Part shown: positions 10,711-19,330 of the stretch, piece after piece | Numbering within the stretch: position 1 is the stretch's first letter | Layout of the letters: each line of letters opens with the position of its first letter | Assembly (NCBI RefSeq): GCF_047511655.1 | Contig: NC_133386.1 | Coordinates: 170,769,146 to 170,833,145, forward strand | Length of the DNA: 64,000 nt | Source: Castor canadensis | Lineage: Eukaryota > Chordata > Mammalia > Rodentia > Castoridae | Direction of reading: 5' to 3' | Program-made: the position numbers and the translations under genes | Notes under the pieces: generated by a model | The model's input: the letters and a program-made list of their open reading frames with translations, nothing else | Databases searched by the model: none | Told to the model about the DNA's origin: nothing

Positions 10711-10794
10711 TCAGGCTGGTAGAGAGGCTCAAGTTGTAGAGAGGACCTGCCTGGCAAGCAGGAGTCCCTGAGTTCAATCCCCAATACCACCAGA
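10711..10794 (+). mobile_element. ID-like tRNA SINE
   Basis: It contains ggctggtagagaggctcaag, cctgcctggcaagcagg and gttcaatccccaatacca, which are the A-box and B-box regions of the tRNA-derived SINE. It runs directly into the GA microsatellite, which probably grew from its tail. Confidence 0.85.
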
Positions 10795-10795
10795 A

Positions 10796-10804
<9 letters not shown>

Positions 10805-10846
<42 letters not shown>
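10805..10846. repeat. (GA)n microsatellite
   Basis: About 21 GA units directly follow the tail of an ID-like SINE. Confidence 0.95.
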
Positions 10847-10849
<3 letters not shown>

Positions 10850-11261
10850 GCTAACAAAGACCTTTTTTTAACAATAAAAGATCAACTCACCAAGAACTAT
10901 TATAACATACATGCATCTAACAATAGAGTTCCAAAATACAGGAAACAAAAAAAAAAGAATTAGAGGGAGATATATTCATTTTAATAATAGTAGTTGAAGA
11001 CTTCAATACCCAGCTTTCAATACTAGGTAGAACAACTACACAAATCAACATGGAAATAGAAGATTTGAGCAACACTATAAACTAACTAGACCCAATAGCC
11101 ATCTATAGAGTATTCTACCCCAAAACGCTAGAATACACATTCCTCTCAAATATACATGAAACATTCTCCATGATAGACCTAAATCTCAACAAATTTAAGA
11201 CTGAAATAATATGTTCTTAGACCACAATAGAATAAAGCTAGAAATCAATCATTTATTTCTC

Positions 11262-11490
11262 CATATTTAGAGGACGGGAAGTCCAAGATCAAAATTCTAG
11301 CTGTCTTCCCATGGTAGAAACATGACACCAAATGCCCTGACCCAAGCCCTTTTACAAGGACACTCATTGACCCTCATGCCTAGTCATTACATGTAAGACC
11401 CAAAATTTTAATACCATTGTGCTAGGGATTAAATTTCCATAAGTTTTGGTAGGGACACAAATACTCAAAACACAGCACCCTTTTAAGAGA
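11262..11490 (-). repeat. MaLR-type LTR fragment, antisense
   Basis: The words gacgggaagtccaagatcaa, cttttacaaggacactcatt and attaaatttccataagtttt, then gggacacaaatactcaaaac, follow the reverse complement of old ERVL-MaLR (MST/MLT-like) LTRs. It is a diverged non-coding relic. The exact subfamily is not resolved. Confidence 0.6.
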
Positions 11491-12309
11491 AGCCCAGGCC
11501 TTATACCACAAACTGGTTCCAGAGCACAGGCTTCAAGTATGCCAATGTAGGCAGGCAAGCTTGCTAGAGCTCACATCCCAGACTGACACAGTCCAATACT
11601 CACTCGGGCTTCAGGAACCCAGGTAGCCCATGTCCTCTGCTACAAAAAGTCACATTGGCAGAGCCAGCCTGCCTCCCAGGGAGGAGAAACCACAATCACT
11701 TGGGGAGGTAAGGCTGCAGAACTCAGGGGAGATAGTTTTGAAAGGGGATGTCCCTTTAGTACCCCATACCTGGCTCTGTTTCTAATCTAGGGGAAAAAAA
11801 ACAAACAAGAAAATCTTTTGCCTTTGAAAAAGTATTTTCAAATGTAAAGTCAAAAAATTAAAAGTCAAGAGCTTGCTTGTTTGGAAACACTTATACATGC
11901 TCACCATGTGTGGTATAGGGGAAGGAATCCAAATTCACATCCTCTTGTTTTAGATAAATCTCTGTGGTTTAGAATTCTGTGATTTCCATCCTTCAGAAAC
12001 AATGTACCAATAAAACACACCCCACTGGTGAACTGAGAAGTGAAGTGGTTTACTCCCGTTATATTGTAAATATTTTAGAAATACACTCCTGGAAAACAGC
12101 AATCTTATCTGCCGCTTTCCAACAGGAGTGGTCCAGGGAGGAACGGTATTCCCCAGAAGCCCTGCAAAGCACTCTCCTTCCCCATTCTAGTTGTGTGTGC
12201 TTTACCAATGTAGGTTCTGGGTGAGATTTTCTTTAACAAATGGCTTCCATGGCTAAGATGTTTAAAACTCACTGAGCCCAGTCCCCCCTCCCCAGTTGCT
12301 TCTATAAGG
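11491..12309. other. Non-coding unique sequence
   Basis: No conserved protein-like frame, RNA gene or repeat family recognised. Confidence 0.4.
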
Positions 12310-12625
12310 ACCAATACCACCTGGTACAGTTGTTCACAACTGTAAATCACGCTACTCAAGAGGCAGAGATCCAGAGGACCCAGGTTCCAGCCCATCTCAA
12401 CCAATAGAAAGTTGGGCATGTGGCATACACCAGTCATGCCTGCTACGTGGGAATATAAATAGGAGGATCATGTCCCAGGCCTCACAGGAGTAAAAGTGAA
12501 ATCCTATTTGAAAAAATAACTAAAGCAGAAAGGGCTAGTGGAGTGGCTCAAGTGGTAAAGTGCCTGTCTAGCAAGCACAAGTCCCTGAGTTCAAACCCCA
12601 GTACCACGAAGGAAAAAAAGAGATA
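12310..12625 (+). mobile_element. Multi-unit SINE: two B1-like monomers plus ID-like unit
   Basis: Unit 1 begins near ctggtacagttgttcacaac and ends at ccatctcaaccaatag. Unit 2 begins gttgggcatgtggcataca and ends near 12500. The ID-like unit follows with ggctagtggagtggctcaag and gttcaaaccccagtacca. The same order and the same 'caaccaatag' junction recur at 49.9 and 60.5 kb, so this is an amplified composite family and not a chance stack of SINEs. Confidence 0.8.
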
Positions 12626-13614
12626 CAAAACCACTTCTAAATTGCTAAGTTTATTGAAAACACTGCACAGAGCAACTGTCCTTCTGGAAATGAGGCTCGG
12701 GCCAGAAGTTAAACAGCAAGAATGGACTGCTGCAAAGAATGGCTAGCTGACTGGGGGTTTACTCACTAATGGAACAAATTAGACCTAGATTTAGTGAAGG
12801 GCTACAGGGAGGAGTTGCCCAAAAAACAGGAGCAACCTCAGAACTCAGAATTCAACCCTCTATTTTGGCATCAGCAGTTGTAGCTTCATTATCAGAACTT
12901 CCAAACCAAGAACAACTGTAACCTGAAAATATCCAACCCTAGCAGGAAATCCTTGATGACTCGGCTGGGCTGCGACCAATCCCTTCAGGAAGCAGTGCAC
13001 TGCTTCACCCCAGGAAAGACCTCCAGAAAACGGGCAATGGGAGAGGTCCCCTGCTGAGAACCACCATTCATATGAGAACACGTTTAAAAATCAGCAGACA
13101 TGGTGGTCTCTTCAGAGAATGGAGAAAAAATGCACTTCTTCATAAAAAGGCAGGGGAGGAAACTTTCCTGTTAAAGCAACACAACAAAATAACCAAATAT
13201 GTCCCCAGGAAGTGCAGAGTCTCCTGCCAAGAGATGCACAGGGGAGGAGCGACTGTGAATCTGCTTGGTTTTAAATAAACGCACATCTTTCCATCACTGA
13301 CGGGAAGGAAGCTAATCATTCCTGTAGTGAATGGGCTAGGAGTCTGCAGGTTGCCCTGGATCTGTGAAAACACTAGGTGAGTTATGTACCTGGCTTACAC
13401 TCACTCAGCCTGGGGTCCCAGCACCAGAAGCTGGGATCAAAACCAACTAAGAGCACAGTGTAACCATCAAGGAACAGGAGGCTAGGATGCTTAGAAAATT
13501 ACTATACAATAACTCAAAGAAGACAAATACACACAAGCACTTTCAAAATACAGTTTTCTTTCACTTCACCTGTGGTTTGTGACTTCTTCCTGACATCACC
13601 CTCCTCCCCGCCCT
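12626..13614. other. Non-coding unique sequence
   Basis: Several ORFs of 60-80 codons exist on both strands, but none looks like a known protein or has exon-like borders. Confidence 0.4.
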
Positions 13615-13705
13615 GCTCCCCACTTTGACAGTACTGGGGTTTGAATTCAGAGTCTCAAATTCTGTAGGCAGGTAGTCTACCACTTGAGCCATGTCCACAG
13701 CCCCA
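13615..13705 (-). mobile_element. ID-like tRNA SINE, antisense
   Basis: It contains cagtactggggtttgaattc and taccacttgagccatgtcca, the reverse complements of the B-box and A-box ends of the ID-like unit. Confidence 0.8.
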
Positions 13706-14001
13706 ATTTATAGTTTCCTTAAACATGTTAAATAAACATCAGTTAACAAGAGCCATTGTGGCCCATTATTCCCTAGGGCAAGTTGTCAAGAAAAAAAGAG
13801 TTTTAGAAGAAAAGCAAAATAAGTATTTCTGAGTAGCATTCTTCCTGCCCAAAGTAAATTATGTAGGGTGAAAGCTAGTTACTCAGTGGTGACTGCTGAT
13901 TTCCATAGATGAAACTAGATGGGCCTCTCTGAAGATCTTGTTGAACTTCTCTGTTGAGATGGAGGCCATGCATACCAACACTACCTGGTGGGAGAGAGTA
14001 A

Positions 14002-14250
14002 CAGCTGGAAGCTTATGCATTCAATGACAAGAAAGTAGGAAACCACTGGTATCCTCCAGGAAAAGTGGCTGAGGAGTTCAGAAAGCTGCTCATCACACCT
14101 GAAGAGCATCTACAGAGAATTAATCCCATGACCTTTGATATATCCTATTGGACATTCACACGCTTGTCCACTCTTTGTGGAATAAAAAATCTAAATAGAA
14201 GTCCAAGTGAAGGCCTCTCTCTGAGATTTATCAAGGATTCTGAGAAGTAA
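14002..14250 (+). pseudogene. Protein-like ORF remnant, unidentified
   Basis: The frame is open for 82 codons and ends in a TAA at 14248-14250. The composition is that of a soluble protein and not of low-complexity or L1 sequence, with segments such as AYAFNDKKVGNHWYPPGK and AEEFRKLLITPEEHLQRI. A stop codon (TAA) lies just before 14002, and other frames upstream look partly coding, so the parent frame is probably broken. I do not recognise the family. It could be a retropseudogene fragment, part of an endogenous retroelement, or chance. It ends about 90 bp before the U6 chimera and is outside that element's target-site duplication. Confidence 0.35.
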
Positions 14251-14357
14251 CACTACATCTGCTAACTGTGGTAATAATATATAATAAGTTTTGAATTTTC
14301 TTGCACTGGGAGTATAACAATGTCTGAAGTCTAGCCATGAAAAAAGAAGTTACTTAA

Positions 14358-14458
14358 GTGCTTGCTTCAGCAGCACATATACTAAAATCAAGATGATTAC
14401 AGAAAAGATTAGTATGGCCCCTGCGCAAGGATGACGCAGGGAGGTGTTCCATGTTTTT
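14358..14458 (+). pseudogene. U6 snRNA copy (5' part of a chimeric retropseudogene)
   Basis: The sequence runs from gtgcttgcttcagcagcaca through catatactaaaat, aagattagtatggcccctgc and gcaaggatgac to a terminal ttttt, following U6 snRNA from its first base to its 3' U-tract. Substitutions and a deletion of several bases in the 3' part make it non-functional. There is no snRNA promoter, since its 5' edge is the target-site duplication. It is joined directly to mRNA-like sequence. Confidence 0.9.
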
Positions 14459-14720
14459 CAAATGCGTGTCCCCCTCAGAGACCACAGGTGATCTCACTAG
14501 CTAGCTCCTCTCTGTCCTTGCTAACTTATGTCATATTTCTTTCCAAATGTGTTTCCAGGTTCTTGTAAGCAATGTTAAATCTGTAGGCATTTATGGAATC
14601 AAACCCACTTGCCAGACATCAAAAGTTGGGTCATCACATTGTGACTTTTTGCCTTTGGGGTTATGGGTGGGGGGTTTGGTTTGTTGTTGTTGTTTGTTTT
14701 TTTAAAGGTAAATTGTACTT

Positions 14721-14915
14721 TTTTTTTTTGTGGTACTGGGGTTTGAACTCAGGGCCTACACCTTGAGCCATTCCATCAGCCCTTTTTTTGTGAAGGGTTT
14801 TTTTCAAGATAGGGTTTCACGAGCTATTTGCCTGGGCTGGCTTTGAACTGTGATCCTCCTGATCTCTGCCTCCAGAGTAGCTAGGATTACAGCCATGAGC
14901 CACTGGCACCTGGAT
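14721..14915 (-). mobile_element. Dimeric B1-ID SINE, antisense, nested
   Basis: It is a poly(T) start, an ID-like unit (gtggtactggggtttgaact), a T-rich linker and a B1-like monomer (ttcaagatagggtttcacga ... gccatgagccactggcacc). Flanking copies of gtaaattgtactt (14708-14720) and gtaaattgcactt (14916-14928) form a 13-bp target duplication with one difference. It interrupts the U6 chimera and is therefore younger. Confidence 0.88.
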
Positions 14916-15249
14916 GTAAATTGCACTTATAAAAAATTGGTTGACTTAATATATTTGCCTTTTTTTCTCCCCTGCACTTAGAGAAAATTTGAACAAGTTG
15001 GAAAACATTTTTTTTCAGTTCTAAGAAACATATGCAGCTCCTCATTATTTGCTTAACTTCCTGTTTTTTCCTGAATGAGGTCATGGCAATTTTGGTTGTT
15101 TTCTTAAAAAGCAATCTCAACCCTGAAGATTTTCACAGGCTGTGTGTACCTGTTAGCTTGCTTTGCCTGTTAAATGAACATAATATGTAAATGCTAAAAT
15201 AAATTGTCTCAGAACTGAAAGAAAAAGAAGTTACTTAAAAACAAAAAAC

Positions 15250-15440
15250 CAGCTGGGTACTGGTGGCTCATGCTTGTAATACTAGCTACTTGGGAGGCTG
15301 AATCAGGAAAATCCCAGTTCAAGGCTAGCATGGGCAAATAGCTCATGAGCATGTATCTTCAAAATAACCAGAACTAGATGGACTGGTGATGTGGCTCAAG
15401 CTGTATTCCTAAGTTCAAATCCCAGTCCCACCAAAAAACC
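15250..15440 (+). mobile_element. Dimeric B1-ID SINE
   Basis: A B1-like monomer (agctgggtactggtggctca ... ctagctacttgggaggctga) is joined to a shortened ID-like unit (gactggtgatgtggctcaag, gttcaaatcccagtccca). A CCA/ACA-rich simple repeat follows to about 15478. Confidence 0.85.
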
Positions 15441-15478
15441 CTACCACCACCACCACCGCCAACAACAACAACAACAAA
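15440..15478. repeat. (CCA)n/(ACA)n simple repeat
   Basis: A run of CCA triplets passes into ACA triplets at the tail of the preceding SINE. Confidence 0.9.
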
Positions 15479-15684
15479 CCCTGAGGTTTTCTGGATTGAG
15501 ACCAGAAAAAACTTCTACTCTTACTCCCTGGGCTAGGTTTCTTCCCTACCCTCAACCCACACCCTTTTTTCTGCTCCAATTTCACTGGCACCACTAAGGG
15601 GCCTCCCTAAGCACTGCTTCAGGGTAGCAGAAAGGAACACCTATTGATACCAGTCAGATCTTAAGTACCAGAAAGACATTTTCA

Positions 15685-16062
15685 TTGTCAGTCAGCTTTC
15701 CATTATTATTAGAAAAATACACAAGACAATCAATTTAAAAAGAGATAAGGTTTGTTTTGGCTCACAGTTTTGGAGGTTTCAATCTATGTTTGGTGTCTTT
15801 TGGCACTGTGGACAGACAGTACATTATGGTGGAACATGTGGCAGTAGAAGACTGTTCAAGGTCATAAACTAAAGAGAAAAAGGAAGAGACCAGGGTGCCA
15901 CAATTCCCTTCAAGAGCCTGCTTCCAATGCCCTAACACCTCCTAGGAAGTCCCATCTCCCAAAGACCCCATCTCTTTCAAATACAGCTAGAAGCTGGGGA
16001 CCACACCTCCAACACATAGTCCTTTGGGTGACATTCCATAGCCAAACTATCCCATTACTTGT
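15685..16062 (-). repeat. MaLR-type solo LTR, antisense
   Basis: The words cagtcagctttccattatta, gtttgttttggctcacagtt, gaccagggtgccacaattcc and ccttcaagagcctgcttcca follow the reverse complement of an ERVL-MaLR LTR, ending ttgggtgacattccatagcc. No internal region is present. Subfamily uncertain. Confidence 0.65.
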
Positions 16063-16416
16063 CCCTTACTACACTTATTACCTGCCAGTGTGTTACATGC
16101 GTTATATCTTTTCATTGTCTCCAGAAGTCTAGGACATAGGTGTTTTGCATCCCCTTGGCAGATGGAAGAGAGAAGGTAAAAGTAAGGTTAGGAACAAAGA
16201 TAGCTGGCATTGAACTGGAACTATGTCCCTAACTCTCAAATTATCTTGATGAGGTTGATGGTTGATAGCAGGCCATGTATCACAGTTGCATGTGCAATGG
16301 TCTTTGAACCTAGGCTTAGAAGTCACCAAACAACACATTCCACTGTAGACATTGCCATTCACAAAGACACAGCTTGACTTAATGTAAATGGTCAATTAAG
16401 ATAACTTCCTGCTCAC

Positions 16417-16538
16417 CTTCCAGGACATCTTGGAATTCAGCAGAGATGACATCTGCTAAACAGTCATGTAAATTCTGGGCGATGGCATTACTGTCTGCTT
16501 CTTTTCTTGCCATTTTATTTCTCAGCATGCCAGAGTAT
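16417..16538 (-). other. Exon-like coding segment, unidentified
   Basis: On the minus strand a 122-bp open segment is preceded by TTGTTAACAG and followed by a strong donor, GAAG then GTGAGCAGG. It sits within an 82-codon ORF (16379-16627) containing MARKEADSNAIAQNLHDC and LADVISAEFQDVLEG, which reads like a real helical protein. I do not recognise the family. It may be an exon of an unannotated transcript, an exapted relic or chance. Confidence 0.25.
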
Positions 16539-16777
16539 CTGTTAACAAGATTTTGCTTTTCACAGCACTTAAAAGTAGATGAGGAATTCAGTAGTCCCTT
16601 TGAACATGTCAGTGATTTTTGGCCCATTACAATGAAAACATGCTCTTGAAGAAAAGTGCACCATGATTTGTCACTTTGGCCACTTTAACGGCCCAAACAT
16701 CACTGCTTTCCAAATTATTTTGAGGACTGGAGAGGACTATTCACATAATAACATTAAACTGTTAAGACATAATGTGC

Positions 16778-18135
16778 AGAGATTCCAAGATGGCAGCTAG
16801 AGGGAGGAAGCAGAAAGCATGCTTCCTAAAGTAAAACCTTGGAGAGACGCTGGAGACACACCTTACAGGAAAAAACACCGAGAAGAGGCAAAACTTTGAC
16901 TCCTCCACACCCCCAGCCCATGCACAGCATTTCTACTTCACGTTAAATGGAGAAACCAGGAGGGCTCCCGCATCGCCAGACTGCAGTGCCCAGACAGCTT
17001 GGGAAGACGCAGACCACAAGGTGAGCTAAGAAGCACTCAGTACTCCCACAGACAACCCTGGGCCAGATCAGCATAGCCCCCTGGACAGACTGACCCCCAC
17101 CCAGGGAAAAAAGAGAAACTGAACAATAAGCAATAACAAAAAAGACACGTAGCAAAGAGAGCGGGGGGGGGGGTGCACTTTGAGCACCAAAGTGGGGGGG
17201 AATCCCTCCCGGAACTGTAAATAAACAAGCCGGCCCGAGAAGGCAGGAGCGGCAGCACACGCCCAGCAACCAGGAGCGGGAAAGCTTTTTGTAAAAGTGG
17301 CAGTGGAAGGAAAACTCCACAGGAGAGGGGGGAAGACCCACTTCCCACATGAACTGTAAATAAACACGCAGGCCTGAGAAAGCGGGTGTTGTGTCACCTC
17401 CCCCAGTGTGCTTGGAAAGGGGAAAGCTTGCAGCAGTGGAGGTGGTGCCCGGGAGAACTCTGAGTAAACAAAGCCTGAGGGGCCAGGTGAGTGCTAAGCT
17501 CACCCCTGAGATCTGCATAAATAAAGCCTCCAGCAACAGCAGGCTGACAGCAGTGGAAAGGTGAGCCACAGCCGCAGATAGCCATTCACAGAACTGTCTC
17601 TAGACTTTTTTTTTCCCCTCTCTTCCATTGATGAGACAACAACTGAACTACACCTGCATGCTGAAAAACTTACTGAAACTGTATTGCATTTGAACTTGGG
17701 ACACTTTGTGGGTTTTTTTTTTTTTTTGCTTTGTTTTGTTTCTTTGGTTTTTTTTCCCCTTTTCTGAGAATGACAGAAATACTTCTGAAACACCATCTCC
17801 AGGATTGGAGGCTGAAGGACTAACACCAAAATTATTAAGACTGAAACTTTATTGCATTAGAACTTGGAAATTTTTTTTTCAATCCTCTCTCTGTCTCTCT
17901 AATGCCTGTTTACCTTACTGTTGATTAGTACACTATCTCTCTCTGTTTATATCTTTGAAACGTTTTTCTGTTTGTTTTGTTTTTTTACTAGTTTGTTTAT
18001 TTGTTTTTCCCTTTTTAACTTCTTTGCTTTCCCTCTCCTCTCACCCTTCCATTCTAAATATCACCATTGTTATTACTACAAGCTAGAAAATACTTAATTG
18101 CACATAGTACAGGGACAGTAACAACACCAAGGGCA
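16778..18135 (+). promoter_or_regulatory. L1 5'UTR / internal promoter
   Basis: The 5' end carries ccaagatggcagc, a YY1-type motif a few bases from the element's first nucleotide, as in primate L1. The first 800 bp are GC-richer than the rest and contain four diverged copies of a motif like gaactgtaaataaac plus a following gcc-g-cctgag segment, near 17212, 17351, 17464 and 17516. The second half is T-rich. A long antisense ORF crosses the GC-rich half. Confidence 0.75.
16943..17569 (-). CDS. 208-codon antisense ORF in L1 5'UTR (ORF0-like position)
   Basis: The minus strand is open from an ATG at 17569 to a stop at 16943-16945. The predicted product is rich in Leu, Cys, Ser and Pro, with hydrophobic stretches such as LLLLEALFMQI and FFVIAYCSVSLFSL. 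It lies antisense inside the L1 5'UTR, the position of ORF0 in primate L1, but I see no clear similarity to ORF0. Part of its openness may come from GC-rich composition and the internal repeats. Expression and coding status are unproven. Confidence 0.3.
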   Translation of the reverse strand: MAHLSTAVSLLLLEALFMQISGVSLALTWPLRLCLLRVLPGTTSTAASFPLSKHTGGGDTTPAFSGLRVYLQFMWEVGLPPSPVEFSFHCHFYKKLSRSWLLGVCCRSCLLGPACLFTVPGGIPPHFGAQSAPPPPLSLLRVFFVIAYCSVSLFSLGGGQSVQGAMLIWPRVVCGSTECFLAHLVVCVFPSCLGTAVWRCGSPPGFSI

Positions 18136-19280
18136 ATGATGGGAAGACAGAAAAAACAGGGAAAACAGTTTCCCCACAGCAAAAAATTAGCACAGGAACT
18201 AGAGGGAAATGAAGAAAACAGATACTCAGATCCAGACTCCAACAAAATGAAGAAAAACTATGCCAAAGAACCCAATGAAGCCCACAAGAATAACCTAAAA
18301 GAAGAAATCCTACAGGTAATCAATGAGAATTTTATAGAGATGATGCTGCATATGGTCAACCAAAATGTACAGGAGACACTAAAGATATTCCAAGACAACA
18401 AAAATAGAGAATTTGAAAAAGCACAAGAAGAAATAAAAGAAACCATAAAATCACTGTATAAACACCAAAGTGAAACAAAGAACACGATTAATAAAGAGAT
18501 AAATGAACTCAGGATGAAAATAGACAACATTAAAGAGGAAGGAACTCAGGATATGGAAAACCTCAGAAAAAAGAACAAAATAGAATTGCAAAACAAAATG
18601 GAAGGCCAATCCAGCAGAATAGAATAAACAGAAGACAGAATCTCAGAACTCGAAGATGAAATGGTAATTAAAGGAAAAACCGAAGAACTGTTAGTTAAAC
18701 AACTCAAGACCTATGAAAAGAAAATGCAAGAACTCACCAACTCCATCAAAAGACCAAACCTGAGAATCATGGGCATTGAAGAAGGAGAAGAGGTGCAAGC
18801 AAAGGGAATGTATAATATATTCAACAAAATAATAACAGGAAATTTCCCAAATCTAGAGAAATATATTCCCAAACAGACCAGACCAAAACAGAACTACCCC
18901 ACGGTATATTATCATTAAAACAACAAGTACAGAGACCTGAGAAAGAATATTGAAGGCTATAAGAGAGAAAAAACAAATAACATACAAAGATAAACCCATC
19001 AAAATCACAACAGACTTCTCAACAGAAGATCTTCCGGGCACTGAACGAAAATAACTTCAACCCTAGGATACTCTACCCAGCAAAACTATCATTCAAAATA
19101 AATGGAGCAATAAAAGTCTTCCATGATAAGCAGAAACTAAAACAATATGTGACCACAAAGCCAACATTACAAAAGATTCTTCAAGGAATTCTGCACACAG
19201 AAAGTGAAACCCAACATAACCATGAAAGGACAGGCAGCACCAAACTACAGGAAAAGAAAAAGCAAGACAGTAGAGAGTAA
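18136..19280 (+). pseudogene. L1 ORF1 (RNA-binding chaperone), broken
   Basis: L1 ORF1p is a trimeric coiled-coil RNA-binding protein of the L1 ribonucleoprotein. Translation would start at tandem ATGs at 18136 and 18139 (MMGRQKKQGKQ). A Lys/Glu-rich heptad region follows, then a stop TAA at 18625-18627 where sense CAA is expected. The same frame resumes with the start of the RRM-like domain (RPNLRIMGIEEGEE) and stops again at 18918. A shifted frame then carries the C-terminal domain with YPAKLSFKINGAIKVF near 19075-19115, ending at TAA 19278-19280. At least one nonsense change and one frameshift separate the parts. Confidence 0.85.
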
Positions 19281-19330
19281 CCTCAACTTAGCTACACACA
19301 ACCAAACCTTCAAACAACTAAGACAACTAA

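Larger units (their letters stand above)
10080..11260. repeat. Old rearranged L1 ORF2 fragments with a nested SINE
   Basis: About 10080-10260 reads like the distal ORF2 region of an old L1. About 10860-11260 reads like the ORF2 endonuclease region, with a 'gaagacttcaatacccagct' equivalent of the GDFNT motif and later 'gaatacacattcctctcaaa'. All frames are broken. The two pieces are out of their normal order, so the locus is rearranged or holds two elements. An ID-like SINE with a GA repeat lies between them. Confidence 0.65.
14358..15221 (+). mobile_element. U6/mRNA chimeric retropseudogene
   Basis: The perfect 17-bp direct repeat aaaaagaagttacttaa lies at 14341-14357 and 15222-15238. Between the copies are a U6 snRNA copy (14358-14458) and then about 570 bp of 3'UTR-like sequence that ends in an AATAAA signal at 15198-15203 and a short A-rich tail. 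An antisense SINE (14721-14915) was inserted later. U6 fused to the 3' part of another RNA, with L1-type target duplications, is the known product of template switching by the L1 reverse transcriptase. The mRNA partner is not identified. Confidence 0.85.

Noticed and set aside
10711-10794. Possible tRNA genes at this and similar loci
   Set aside because: The A- and B-box words belong to ID-like SINE units with A-rich or microsatellite tails. No cloverleaf with intact acceptor stem is apparent.
14358-14458. A functional U6 gene
   Set aside because: It has several substitutions and a 3' deletion, lacks a proximal sequence element and TATA box at the right spacing, and sits inside a target-site duplication.
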